Origin: Roseomonas sp.
GTDB taxonomy: Bacteria; Pseudomonadota; Alphaproteobacteria; Acetobacterales; Acetobacteraceae
Direction of reading: 5' to 3'
DNA: 64,000 nt
NCBI GenBank assembly: GCA_020249505.1
Contig: JADCFN010000033.1
Coordinates: forward strand, 62,001 to 126,000
Shown: in pieces, positions 51,286 to 60,404 of the stretch
Position numbering within the stretch: the stretch's first letter is position 1
How the letters are laid out: every line of letters starts with the position of its first letter
Translations under genes and position numbers: made by a program
Notes under the pieces: model-generated
What the model saw: the letters and a program-made list of their open reading frames with translations, nothing else
Databases searched by the model: none
Told to the model about the DNA's origin: nothing

Positions 51286-52239
51286 TTGTCCCAGGACCCG
51301 CCCGCACTTTCCATCGTCGTCCCCGCCTATAATGAGGAGGAGGTGCTGCCCCAATTCCATGCGCGGCTGGCGGCGGCACTGGCGGGCATCGGCCTCACTT
51401 GGGAAGTGGTTTATGTGAATGACGGGTCTAAGGATGGCACGCTTGCCGTCATGCTCGGCCTTCAGGCGCAAGATCAGCGCGCCTCAATGCTCAATCTGAG
51501 CCGCAATTTCGGCAAGGAGATTGCGCTCACCGCCGGCCTGGATCACGCACGCGGGACGGAGGCAGTGGTGGTGATCGACGCCGATCTGCAAGACCCGCCG
51601 GAGGTGATCCCGGATTTGATCGCCGCCTGGCGCCAGGGCTTTGATGTTGCCTATGCGCAGCGCAATACGCGCGCCGGCGAAACCTGGCTGAAAAAGGCGA
51701 CCGCTGCGGCGTTTTATCGGCTGATGCAGCGGATCAGCGGCAAGGTGCATCTGCCGCCCGATACCGGTGATTTCCGGCTGATGAGCCGCCGCGCTTTGGA
51801 TGCGCTGCTGAAACTGCGCGAACAGCATCGCTTCATGAAGGGGCTTTTCGCCTGGATCGGCTTTCCCGCCATCGCCGTGCGGTATGATCGCGCGCCGCGC
51901 GCTGCCGGCACCACCAAGTGGAATTACTGGAAGCTCTGGAATTTCTCGCTGGAGGGCATCACGTCTTTTACCGTCGCACCTCTCAAAATCGCGACCTATA
52001 TCGGGCTGCTAACGGCTATTGGTGCCTTGCTTTATCTGGCGCAATTGGTCTTCCGCACCATTTTCTTCGGCAATCCTGTGGCCGGTTACCCAAGCCTTTT
52101 GGCCGTGACACTTTTCCTGGGCGGCGTGCAGATGATGATGCTTGGCATCATTGGCGAATATCTCGGGCGCATCTTCAACGAAACCAAGGGCCGGCCGCTT
52201 TACCTGGTGGAACGCTATCTGCCGGGCGATAAGGCGTGA
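51286..52239 (+). CDS. Glycosyltransferase family 2 (dolichol/polyprenyl-phosphate mannosyltransferase-like)
   Basis: A 317-residue GT2 enzyme of the DPM1/GtrB/ArnC type, which loads sugar onto polyprenyl phosphate. LSIVVPAYNEEEVLPQF opens the domain; VYVNDGSKDGT, NFGKEIALTAGLDHARG and VVIDADLQDPPEVI (metal-binding DAD) follow within 105 residues. Two C-terminal membrane helices lie near 230-290. TTG 51286 has GAGG 8 bases upstream; ATG 51226 would add an unlikely 20-residue extension. The DUF6311 gene overlaps its stop by 4 bases. Confidence 0.88.
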   Translation: MSQDPPALSIVVPAYNEEEVLPQFHARLAAALAGIGLTWEVVYVNDGSKDGTLAVMLGLQAQDQRASMLNLSRNFGKEIALTAGLDHARGTEAVVVIDADLQDPPEVIPDLIAAWRQGFDVAYAQRNTRAGETWLKKATAAAFYRLMQRISGKVHLPPDTGDFRLMSRRALDALLKLREQHRFMKGLFAWIGFPAIAVRYDRAPRAAGTTKWNYWKLWNFSLEGITSFTVAPLKIATYIGLLTAIGALLYLAQLVFRTIFFGNPVAGYPSLLAVTLFLGGVQMMMLGIIGEYLGRIFNETKGRPLYLVERYLPGDKA

Positions 52240-53873
52240 CGCGAAAGCCTTGGCATATTTGGGCCGGGGCCGCGGCTTCGGTCCTGATCGCCTGGGCGGT
52301 CATCGCTTATGCTTTCGGGCTGCATATCCTGCCACCCTGGAATACGGGTTGGATGTTGAGCGGCATGATCGGCCCCGACCCGGTGCAATATTGGCTCGGC
52401 TGGAATTTCTTTCGCCGCGCGCCTTGGTCCTGGCCGCCCGGCCTCAACCCGCTTTGGGGGTTGGAGGTCAGTTCTTCCATCTACTACGCGGATGCGATTC
52501 CGCTGCTCGCGTTTTTCTTCAAGACGATCAGCCCGGTGATCGAGGTTTCGCAATATTGGGGGCTTTGGATTTATGGCTGTGCCGCGATGCAAGCTTTCAT
52601 GGCGTGGCGTATCATTGGCCTTGCGACGGATGATCCCTTGGCGCGCGTCGCGGGTGCGGCCTTGTTTGTGCTGCAACCAACGATGCTTGCGCGCATGGGC
52701 GGGCATTTCGCGCTTTCGGCGCATTTCCTGCTACTAATGGGATTTTGGCTTTGCCTGACGCGCACAGCAAATAGGCGATGGCTGGCCTGGGCGGCGCTGC
52801 TGGTCGCGACCGCGTTGATCCATGCCTATCTGCTGCCCATGGCGGCTGCGCTTTGGACTGCGGATGTGCTGGCGCGCTGGCTTGATGGCGCAAAGCGCAG
52901 CGGGCTTTTCGTTGAAATCATCATCGTCTTCGCCCTGGTTGGCGCCGCGCTTTGGGCGGGCGGGATGTTCATGCTGGGCGGCGGCTTTGGCGGAAGCTGG
53001 GGCGGCTATGGGCAGATGCAGATGGACCTGCTGGCACCCTTGGACCCCGCGCCCTGGGGCGCTTTTCTGCCGGATTTGCCGGGGCCGAATCATCTGGAAG
53101 TGGGCCATTCCTATGCCGGGCTTGGCGCGCTTTTGCTGGTGCTATTCGGGCTGATCGCCTGGGCGAAAAACCCAAGCCCGCCCGAAATGCGCTTCCGGCC
53201 GCTGATCCTGGTGCTGGCGACCATGGCGCTATTCGCCATCTCACCCAATGTCTCCGTCGCTGGCGTGAGTTTCACGCTTGTCGAATTACCGCCCTGGGTG
53301 TTGCGCTACGCGGATGCCTTGCGCGCATCAGAACGTTTTATCTGGCCGGCCGGCTATGCCGCGCTCATCACCGCGGTGTTTCTACTGATCCGCTGGCTCG
53401 GTGGGCAGCGCGCCGGGTTTGTGCTGACCGCCTTGGTTGTAATCCAGGTTTTAGACATGCGCCCTGGCTTTGCCCGGCTGCATCACTTTTTCCCGCCCAC
53501 CGCCGCCACCGTGCCCTTGCGCCTTTCCGATCCCTTCTGGGCTGAGGCCGCGCGGCATTACACCCGCATCCGCATCATCCCCTCCGGCAATCAGGCCCCG
53601 TGGTGGGAGGAGATTGCGGTCTTCGCCGCCACCAAGGGGCTGGAGACCGATGCGGTCTATCTTGCGCGACTCGACCCGAAGCGCGTCGCGGCGCTGAATG
53701 CCAAGCTGGCGCAGCAACTGGCGGAGGGGAAATTTGAGCCCCAAACCCTTTATGTTTTGGCCGATGAAGGCGCGCTTGCCCTGGCTAGTGCCAGCCATCA
53801 GGCGGGACGCGACATGATTGGCGGCTTCAACGGGCTTTGGGTACTGGCGCCTGGCTGGCATGTCCGCCGGTAA
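52236..53873 (+). CDS. DUF6311 multi-pass membrane protein (putative GT-C-type glycosyltransferase)
   Basis: A 545-residue protein with about ten membrane helices. The conserved N-terminal block DPVQYWLGWNFFRRAPWSWPPGLNPLWG (about residues 48-75) and the following SSSIYYADAIPLLAFFFK match DUF6311, a family often next to polyprenyl-phosphate glycosyltransferases. The C-terminal 110 residues are soluble. GTG start within the upstream stop (GTGA). It probably uses the lipid-linked sugar made by the preceding GT2 enzyme, by analogy with GtrB/GtrC pairs. Confidence 0.82.
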   Translation: MTRKPWHIWAGAAASVLIAWAVIAYAFGLHILPPWNTGWMLSGMIGPDPVQYWLGWNFFRRAPWSWPPGLNPLWGLEVSSSIYYADAIPLLAFFFKTISPVIEVSQYWGLWIYGCAAMQAFMAWRIIGLATDDPLARVAGAALFVLQPTMLARMGGHFALSAHFLLLMGFWLCLTRTANRRWLAWAALLVATALIHAYLLPMAAALWTADVLARWLDGAKRSGLFVEIIIVFALVGAALWAGGMFMLGGGFGGSWGGYGQMQMDLLAPLDPAPWGAFLPDLPGPNHLEVGHSYAGLGALLLVLFGLIAWAKNPSPPEMRFRPLILVLATMALFAISPNVSVAGVSFTLVELPPWVLRYADALRASERFIWPAGYAALITAVFLLIRWLGGQRAGFVLTALVVIQVLDMRPGFARLHHFFPPTAATVPLRLSDPFWAEAARHYTRIRIIPSGNQAPWWEEIAVFAATKGLETDAVYLARLDPKRVAALNAKLAQQLAEGKFEPQTLYVLADEGALALASASHQAGRDMIGGFNGLWVLAPGWHVRR

Positions 53874-53947
53874 AATGACTTCGCGCCAATAGCTTAACCG
53901 GCGTTTTTCTCATTCACCCTGAAGCCGCGGCCGCAGCGCCGCAAAAT

Positions 53948-53985
53948 GGGCCACGCTTGCCACAATCTGGCCGCAAGCGCGGCCC
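53948..53985 (+). other. Long imperfect hairpin before the sugar transferase
   Basis: GGGCC-A-CGCTTGC pairs with GCAAGCG-C-GGCCC: twelve pairs with one mismatch around a 12-base loop. It lies 111 bases before the sugar-transferase start and 75 after the DUF6311 stop. There is no T-run, so it may be a leader-RNA structure rather than a terminator. Confidence 0.45.
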
Positions 53986-54095
53986 AAATCCGCCGCCGTT
54001 GAGGACTTAAACCCTTCATCAATACCGGGAATCCGGTGCCCCCCAGTGAGAGGTCTCACCGCCTCTTTCTTTCAGGTTCGAAGGTTCAGGACACC

Positions 54096-54782
54096 ATGTC
54101 CAGCGTACCCGCCCAGACCATCCAGCAATCCACGACCCAGACCATTGGTTTGGAAGGCGACCGCAAATCGCTTTTCCCTATCGCCAAGCGCGCACTCGAT
54201 ATCATCGGCGCCGGCGTCGGGCTGGTGTTGCTTGCCCCCTTCTTCCTGATCGTGGCGCTGCTGGTGCGCGCCGATGGCGGCCCGGCCTTTTTCGCGCATC
54301 AGCGCGTGGGGCGCGGCGGCAAGCTGTTCGGCTGCCTGAAGTTCCGCTCCATGGTGATCGATTCGCAAGCGCGCCTGGAAGCGCTGCTCGCGAGCGACCC
54401 CGCGGCGCGCGCTGAATGGGAAGCAACGCGCAAGCTGAAGAATGACCCGCGCATTACGCGGATCGGCCGCTTCCTGCGTTCCACCAGCCTGGATGAATTG
54501 CCGCAGCTGATCAACGTGCTGCGCGGCGAAATGAGCCTGGTTGGCCCGCGCCCCGTGCAGGAAGCGGAGATTGATCGCTACTACGGCGCTTCGGCCGCGC
54601 ATTACATGGCCGTGCGCCCAGGTATTACCGGCCTTTGGCAGGTGAGCGGGCGGAGCGAGACATCTTACGAATCGCGCGTGGCGCTGGATGTTTCCTATGT
54701 GTCGCGCCCCTCGCTGCTGGCAGACATTTCTATTCTGCTGCGCACACCGGTTGCGGTATTATCGCGCCGCGGCGCACATTGA
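54096..54782 (+). CDS. Priming sugar transferase (undecaprenyl-phosphate glycosylphosphotransferase)
   Basis: A 228-residue bacterial sugar transferase that attaches the first sugar phosphate to undecaprenyl phosphate at the inner membrane. One N-terminal membrane segment (ALDIIGAGVGLVLLAPFFLIVALL, about residues 31-54) is followed by the catalytic domain: FAHQRVGRGGKLFGCLKFRSMV, STSLDELPQLINVLRGEMSLVGPRPV (near 133) and VRPGITGLWQVSGRS. It is the short ExoY-like form without the N-terminal helical bundle. CAGGA is 5 bases before the ATG. It starts the export part of the polysaccharide cluster. Confidence 0.94.
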   Translation: MSSVPAQTIQQSTTQTIGLEGDRKSLFPIAKRALDIIGAGVGLVLLAPFFLIVALLVRADGGPAFFAHQRVGRGGKLFGCLKFRSMVIDSQARLEALLASDPAARAEWEATRKLKNDPRITRIGRFLRSTSLDELPQLINVLRGEMSLVGPRPVQEAEIDRYYGASAAHYMAVRPGITGLWQVSGRSETSYESRVALDVSYVSRPSLLADISILLRTPVAVLSRRGAH

Positions 54783-54856
54783 AGATGGCGGCGCGCGGCA
54801 AGCCTGCCGCGCTGCCTTCCTAAATTCCAGCGCGCAGCCGGCTGAAGGGTCTGCCA

Positions 54857-56377
54857 ATGGCTGAGGCGCAAATCTCCACTTCCGCGGAACGCGCGGGCGG
54901 GCGCAGGCTGGTCTCCGGTATTCTCTGGAATGGGCTTGGGCGCGGCCTGCCCTTGCTGCTGGCCCTTGTCATAACGCCGTTTCTGGTTGGCGCGCTTGGC
55001 GTGGAACGTTGGGGGCTTTTCACCCTGGCGCTGGCGCTGATCGGTATCTTCGGCGTTTTCGATCTTGGCCTTGGCATGGCGCTGACGCGCGGCGTTTCGG
55101 AAAAGCTTGGCGCTGGTGCAATTGATGAAGCGCGCGCCATGATCGGCGCGACATTGCTTGCCCTGCTTGGTGTCTCTTCCATCATCGCGGCTGGGCTTTT
55201 TCTGACCGTACCTTGGCTAGTCGGGCGCTTCCTGAATGTACCGGAAGCCTTGCAGCAGGAAGCGATCACCGCCTTTCAATTGCTGGCAGCAGCCGCGCCT
55301 TTGGTGGTGCTGAATGCCGCGCTTTGGGGTGTACTTTCCGCCTGGCAGCGCTTTCGCATCGCCAATCTGGTGAATATCCCACTCAATACCTTCTATTATC
55401 TCGGCCCTCTGCTCGTGCTGTTTGTCTGGAACAGCCTGATCGGCGTGATGCTGGCGATAATTCTGGTGCGGCTTTTCAGCGGTATCGCTTACGCCATCAT
55501 CGCCCATCGCGATGTGCCGGGGCTTGGCCTGCGGGCGCCACGCTTTAGCCTGATGCGGCCCCTGCTGCGCCAAGGTTTGTGGATGAGCCTTTCCGGCGCG
55601 CTCACGCAGCTATTGCTTTACGCGGATCGCTTCATCATCGGCGCCATGCTGACGCTTTCAGCCGTGGCATTTTACGCAACACCGCTTGATCTGATCATGC
55701 GGCTTTGGATTATTCCTGTGGCGGTCGCGCAGACCATGCTGCCGGCGATTGCCTCATCCTTCCGGGAACTGCCCGACCATACCGCGCTGCTGATCAAACG
55801 CGGGGCGCTGATTGTGATGCTACTCAGCCTGCCGGCCTCCCTGATTTTGATTCCGGGCGCGGAGCTTTTCCTCAGGCTTTGGTTGGGCGCGGAATTTGCC
55901 GCGGGCGGCGGGCCGGTGCTGCGTATTCTGGGCTTTGGCATTTTCTTTTCGTGTCTCGCCTTCATCCCCGGTGTTCTGCTGGAAGCTATCGGGCGGCCGG
56001 ATGTGACAGCCAAATTCTCTCTGGCGCTGGCGGCGATTTTTCTGCCACTCAGTGCCGCGCTTTTGCCCTGGCTTGGCATTGAAGGTGCGGCAATCGCTTG
56101 GGCGGCGCGCTGCGTGGTGGATTGTCTGGGGCGCTGCTGGTTCGCCGCAAAGCTTTATCCGGCAGCGCGTCAGACCATGCGGGAATTGCTGTGGCCCATC
56201 GCGCCCGCAGCGCTTGGTTTGGCCATGCTGGTGCCCTTGGCCGGCTGGCTTTGGCCCGCGCTTCTGGCCGCCCTGATTTTCGGCTTGGTTTTCGCCGCCG
56301 GCTGGTCCATTGCCGCCCCGCAGGACAAGGCCCATGCCTTGGGGATGATCCGCAGAATGAGGCGCCGCAGCGCATGA
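54857..56377 (+). CDS. Lipopolysaccharide/oligosaccharide flippase (Wzx/PST-type)
   Basis: A 506-residue membrane protein with about 14 helices, of the polysaccharide-transport family that flips lipid-linked sugar units. LVSGILWNGLGRGLPLLLALVITPFLVGALGVERWGLFTLALALIGIFGVFDLGLGMALTRGV fills residues 16-78, and QGLWMSLSGALTQLLLYADRFIIGAML is near 240. Its stop overlaps the next glycosyltransferase (ATGA). A polymerase (Wzy) gene is not evident in this window. Confidence 0.92.
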   Translation: MAEAQISTSAERAGGRRLVSGILWNGLGRGLPLLLALVITPFLVGALGVERWGLFTLALALIGIFGVFDLGLGMALTRGVSEKLGAGAIDEARAMIGATLLALLGVSSIIAAGLFLTVPWLVGRFLNVPEALQQEAITAFQLLAAAAPLVVLNAALWGVLSAWQRFRIANLVNIPLNTFYYLGPLLVLFVWNSLIGVMLAIILVRLFSGIAYAIIAHRDVPGLGLRAPRFSLMRPLLRQGLWMSLSGALTQLLLYADRFIIGAMLTLSAVAFYATPLDLIMRLWIIPVAVAQTMLPAIASSFRELPDHTALLIKRGALIVMLLSLPASLILIPGAELFLRLWLGAEFAAGGGPVLRILGFGIFFSCLAFIPGVLLEAIGRPDVTAKFSLALAAIFLPLSAALLPWLGIEGAAIAWAARCVVDCLGRCWFAAKLYPAARQTMRELLWPIAPAALGLAMLVPLAGWLWPALLAALIFGLVFAAGWSIAAPQDKAHALGMIRRMRRRSA

Positions 56378-57450
56378 TGCCAATCGCCATCAATGGCCGC
56401 TTCCTGACGCAGGGCATGACCGGCGTGCAGCGCTTTGCGCGCGAAATCACCGCAGCAGCGGATCGGCTGATGGGCCATGATGCCTGGCCTGAAGCACGGT
56501 TATTGATGCCAAGCAGCGTGGCGCAAAGCCCCTTTGCCTATCTGAAGGCGGAAGCCATCGGCCAGAAATCCGGCCAGCTTTGGGAGCAATGGGAATTGCC
56601 CCGGGCGGCCAAGGGGTCCTTCCTGATCAATCTTGGCAATACCGCGCCGCTGATGCTGGGCCGCGCCCAGGCAGTGGTGATCCATGATGCCGGTGTCTTT
56701 GACACGCCGGAGAGTTATTCCTTCGCCTTCCGCGCCTGGTATCGCTTTCTGCATAAGATGCTCGCGCGGTCCGGCGCGCAATTGCTGACGGTTTCCGAAT
56801 TTTCGCGCGGCCGCATTGCTGCGGCGCTGGGTGTGGCGCCTGAGGTCATTGGCGTGCTGCCGGAAGGTGGCGATCACATGCTGCGCATCAGCGCGGATAG
56901 CGGCGTGCTGGCCCGGCATGATTTGGTGGCGGGCCGCTATGCGCTGGTGGTGGGCAATCCGGCGGCGCATAAAAACCTAGCGGCGCTAACCAGCGCTGCG
57001 GCGCTGCTCGGTGCTCGCGGCCTGACTTTGGCCGTGGCGGGGGCGGCTGACCCGGCCGTATTCCGCGCGGGCGGCGGGCCAGCCGCCGAAGCCGGGCGCA
57101 TCCTGGGGCGCGTCAGTGACGCTGAATTGCGCGCCCTTTATGAAAACGCGCTCTGTCTGATTTTTCCGTCACGTTATGAAGGGTTCGGCCTGCCGCCATT
57201 GGAGGCCATGACCTGCGGCTGCCCGCTTGTCGCGGCCCATGCCGGCGCGGTGCCAGAAGTGTGTGGCGAAGCGGCGCTCTGGTTCGACTCGCTGCGGCCT
57301 GAAACATTGGCCGAAGCCCTGGAAAGGCTACTGGATGAAGAAGGCCTCGCCGCCGGCATGCGGGATGCGGGGCTGAAGCGGGCGGCGCATTATACTTGGG
57401 AAAAGGCAGCGCTTGCCTTGTTGTCTCTGATCCGAAAGAACGCGCCATGA
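56374..57450 (+). CDS. Glycosyltransferase family 4
   Basis: A 358-residue GT-B enzyme. INGRFLTQGMTGVQRFAREI opens the acceptor domain; LALVVGNPAAHKNLAAL is near 190 and LIFPSRYEGFGLPPLEAMTCGCPLVAAHAGAVPEVCGEAAL (about residues 265-305) holds the catalytic E-x7-E motif of GT4 retaining transferases. ATG 56374 overlaps the flippase stop; a second ATG follows at 56377. Confidence 0.9.
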   Translation: MMPIAINGRFLTQGMTGVQRFAREITAAADRLMGHDAWPEARLLMPSSVAQSPFAYLKAEAIGQKSGQLWEQWELPRAAKGSFLINLGNTAPLMLGRAQAVVIHDAGVFDTPESYSFAFRAWYRFLHKMLARSGAQLLTVSEFSRGRIAAALGVAPEVIGVLPEGGDHMLRISADSGVLARHDLVAGRYALVVGNPAAHKNLAALTSAAALLGARGLTLAVAGAADPAVFRAGGGPAAEAGRILGRVSDAELRALYENALCLIFPSRYEGFGLPPLEAMTCGCPLVAAHAGAVPEVCGEAALWFDSLRPETLAEALERLLDEEGLAAGMRDAGLKRAAHYTWEKAALALLSLIRKNAP

Positions 57451-58577
57451 AGATCGCGCTGGTGCATGAATGGCTGGATAGCTACGCGGGTTCGGAACGC
57501 GTGCTGGAACAGCTTCTGCTGGAATGGCCCGAAGCGGATGTCTTCGCCGTATGCGATTTCATGCCGGAAGCAGAGCGTAGTTTCCTGCAAGGCAAGCAGG
57601 TTACCACTAGCTTCATCCAGCGTATGCCCTTTGCCCGCAAGCATTTCCGCAAATTCCTGGGCCTGATGCCGCTTGCGATCGAACAACTTGATCTTTCCGG
57701 TTACGATGTTGTGATTTCATCCTCTCACGCCGTGGCGAAGGGCGTTCTGACGGGGCCTGGGCAGATCCATATTTCCTATGTGCATAGCCCCATGCGCTAT
57801 GCCTGGGATTTGCAGCATCAATATCTGCGCGAAGCGGGCCTCACGAACGGCTTGAAGGGCGCTTATACGCGCTGGCTATTGCATCGCATGCGGCTTTGGG
57901 ATCGCGCGAGTGCGCTTAATCCTGATATCGTGCTGGCCAATTCAAGCTATATCGCGGAACGCATTCAAAAGACCTGGCGGCGCAATGCCCAGGTTTTGCA
58001 TCCGCCAGTGGATATCGAAAGCTTCACACCTGCGCCGGAGAAGGGTGATTACTACCTGATCGCATCGCGCATCGTCCCCTACAAGAGGGTTGATCTGATC
58101 GCCGCTGCCTTCCGCGGCATGCAAAACCGCAAACTGATCATTGTGGGCGATGGCCCGAATGAGGCGCAGGCGCGCGCCGCTGCCGGCGATGCGCCCAACA
58201 TCACCTTCAAGGGTCGGCTTGCGCGGGCGGAATTGATCGCATTGACACAAGGCGCCCGCGCAGCAGTCTTTGCCGCCGAGGAAGATTTCGGCATCGCCAC
58301 CGTGGAAGCGCAAGCCTGCGGCACGCCGGTAATCGCCTATGGTCGCGGTGGTGCGCGCGATATCGTGGTCGCACCACCTGATGCGCGCCCGACCGGCATT
58401 TTCTTTCAGGAACAAACCACCGCAAACCTGATCGCCGCGGTGGAGCGCTTTGAAGCCATGGCGCCCGCCATCACGCCCGAGGATTGCCGCGCCAATGCGG
58501 AACGCTTCAGCAATGCGCATTTCCGCCGCCGCTTTCGGCAGGTGGTGCATGACGCGCTTGGGATCGCCGCGACATGA
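57447..58577 (+). CDS. Glycosyltransferase family 4 (WbaZ-like)
   Basis: A 376-residue GT4 enzyme. KIALVHEWLDSYAGSERVLEQLL at the start and YVHSPMRYAWDLQHQYL near 115 are characteristic of WbaZ-type mannosyl transferases. ASRIVPYKRVDLIAAAF is near 211 and FAAEEDFGIATVEAQACGTPVIAYGRGGA near 280-310 contains the E-x7-E motif. ATGA overlaps join it to both neighbouring transferases. Confidence 0.9.
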   Translation: MKIALVHEWLDSYAGSERVLEQLLLEWPEADVFAVCDFMPEAERSFLQGKQVTTSFIQRMPFARKHFRKFLGLMPLAIEQLDLSGYDVVISSSHAVAKGVLTGPGQIHISYVHSPMRYAWDLQHQYLREAGLTNGLKGAYTRWLLHRMRLWDRASALNPDIVLANSSYIAERIQKTWRRNAQVLHPPVDIESFTPAPEKGDYYLIASRIVPYKRVDLIAAAFRGMQNRKLIIVGDGPNEAQARAAAGDAPNITFKGRLARAELIALTQGARAAVFAAEEDFGIATVEAQACGTPVIAYGRGGARDIVVAPPDARPTGIFFQEQTTANLIAAVERFEAMAPAITPEDCRANAERFSNAHFRRRFRQVVHDALGIAAT

Positions 58578-59449
58578 GGTTCTCGCTCATTGTCGCAACC
58601 CTTGGCCGCAGCAGCGAAATCGGCGAATTGCTGGAAAGCCTTTTGGCGCAAGAGCGCGATGATTTTGAAGTGATCATCGTGGATCAGAATGCGGATGATC
58701 GCGTGGCGCCGGTGCTACAGCCCTATGCGGCACGCTTGCCGATTACCCATCTGCGCTCTGCCATCCGCAACGCCAATCACGCGCGTAACCTTGGGCTGCG
58801 CCAGGCGCGTGGTGAGATCGTGACTTTCCCTGATGATGACTGCCTTTATCCAACGGGTGTTCTCGCGCGTGTTGATGCCGCCTTTCGCGCGACACCATCG
58901 CTTGGCGTGCTGACAGGACCTGCGGCATCACCGGAAGGCGGGCTTGGATCGGGGCGCTGGCGCGAAGCCTCGGGCGCGATAGACCTGGCAAATGTCTGGA
59001 CCAGCGTGATTGAATTCAACCTGTTCCTGCCGCGCAAATTGATGCTGTCGCTGGGTGGCTTTGATGAAAGACTCGGACCTGGCACGCGCTGGGGCTCGGC
59101 TGAGGGGAATGATCTGGTCTGCCGCGCCATAGCACGCGGTGCGGTAGCGCAATATGATGCTGGCTTGCGCATCATCCATCCCGATAAGCGCTTGACTGAA
59201 GTGGCGGTGTCTCGTGCGGCGAGTTACGGGCGTGGGCTTGGCTTCGTGCTGCGCCGGCATCGCGTGCCGCTTTCCGTATGGTTTCCGTTTCTGGTGCGCC
59301 CAATTGGCGGTGCGTTACTCAGCTTGGCAAGGCTGCGCTTTCACAACGCCGCCTATTACACCATGAGCTTTTGGGGCCGGCTGATCGGTGGCCTGGCGCG
59401 GGAAGCGCGCGAAGCGCCTCTGCCCGCGCCGCTGCAAGGTAGCGCCTGA
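58574..59449 (+). CDS. Glycosyltransferase family 2
   Basis: A 291-residue GT2 enzyme. FSLIVATLGRSSEIGELLESLLAQ starts the nucleotide-sugar domain, VIIVDQNADDRV follows, and VTFPDDDCLYPTGVL near 80 holds the metal-binding DDD. FDERLGPGTRWGSAEGNDLVCRAI near 170 is the acceptor region with the catalytic acid. A C-terminal hydrophobic stretch (WFPFLVRPIGGALLSL) may associate with the membrane. Confidence 0.88.
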   Translation: MRFSLIVATLGRSSEIGELLESLLAQERDDFEVIIVDQNADDRVAPVLQPYAARLPITHLRSAIRNANHARNLGLRQARGEIVTFPDDDCLYPTGVLARVDAAFRATPSLGVLTGPAASPEGGLGSGRWREASGAIDLANVWTSVIEFNLFLPRKLMLSLGGFDERLGPGTRWGSAEGNDLVCRAIARGAVAQYDAGLRIIHPDKRLTEVAVSRAASYGRGLGFVLRRHRVPLSVWFPFLVRPIGGALLSLARLRFHNAAYYTMSFWGRLIGGLAREAREAPLPAPLQGSA

Positions 59450-60318
59450 TGCATATCACCATCGGCATCGCCACGCGTGGCAGGCCGGCCATTCTGGCGG
59501 GTGTCTTGCGTGATCTTGCGCGACAATCGCGCCCGGCAGATCGCATTATCGTCTGCCATGTCTCAACAGATGATATCACCGGCTGTGAAGCGATCCCCGG
59601 TGTGGAGTTCATCGCTGCCCCCGCCGGCCTGCCGCGCCAGCGCAACCGTATCCTGGATGAAGCGCGGGACAGCGATGTGGTGCTATTTCTGGATGATGAT
59701 TTCCTCTGCAATGCACAGTATCTTGCCGTGCTGGAAAGCTGTTTTGAAAAACACCCTGAAATGGTAGTCGCGACCGGCACGGTGATCGCCGATGGCGCCA
59801 ATGCGCCGGGCTATGATTTGGACGAAGGCGCGGCACTACTCGCCGCCGATCCCGGTGTGGCGGATGCCTTTGCGGTGACCGAGGCCTTCAACGGCTATGG
59901 CTGCAACATGGCCTTCCGCATGGCTGCCGTGCGCGCCCATGATATTCGCGTTGATGAACGCCTGCCACTTTACGCCTGGTATGAGGATATTGATGTCACG
60001 CGCCGGCTTGGTGCGCACGGGAAAATCCTACGCCTTACCGGTGCGCGCGGTGTGCATCTTGGCGCGAAGGCGGGGCGCGTGCCGGGCCTCAGGCTTGGTT
60101 ATTCGCAGGTGGTGAACCCTATCTACCTTGCCATCAAAGGCTCCTTCCCCTGGAGCCACGCCATCCCAAGTGCGGCACGCCATTGCGCAAAGAATCTGCT
60201 GCGCTCGGCGTTTCCTGAGCCCTGGGCGGATCGCTGGGGCCGGTTTCGCGGCAATATGATCGGGCTTTGGGATGTGCTGCGCGGGCGCGTCACGCCGGAA
60301 CGCGTTCTGGACTTATAG
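59449..60318 (+). CDS. Glycosyltransferase family 2
   Basis: A 289-residue GT2 enzyme with ITIGIATRGRPAILAGVLRDLARQ at the start and VLFLDDDFLCNAQYLAVL near residue 78 (metal-binding DDD). EAFNGYGCNMAFRMAAV and WYEDIDVTRRLGAHG near 145-190 contain the catalytic acid. It starts one base inside the previous stop (TGATG) and ends the cluster. GGGCGCGCGCCC just after its stop is a perfect 12-base palindrome but has no T-run. Confidence 0.88.
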   Translation: MHITIGIATRGRPAILAGVLRDLARQSRPADRIIVCHVSTDDITGCEAIPGVEFIAAPAGLPRQRNRILDEARDSDVVLFLDDDFLCNAQYLAVLESCFEKHPEMVVATGTVIADGANAPGYDLDEGAALLAADPGVADAFAVTEAFNGYGCNMAFRMAAVRAHDIRVDERLPLYAWYEDIDVTRRLGAHGKILRLTGARGVHLGAKAGRVPGLRLGYSQVVNPIYLAIKGSFPWSHAIPSAARHCAKNLLRSAFPEPWADRWGRFRGNMIGLWDVLRGRVTPERVLDL

Positions 60319-60404
60319 GGCGCGCGCCCTGCGCATTTACCCCCTTTCCCTTCTGGCCAAGGCAGTGGAACATCGCCTGATCAATATCAGGAGGAAGCTC
60401 AGCC

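Noticed and set aside
60318-60329. Palindrome GGGCGCGCGCCC as a terminator
   Set aside because: It can only form a 4-bp stem with a usable loop and has no T-run.
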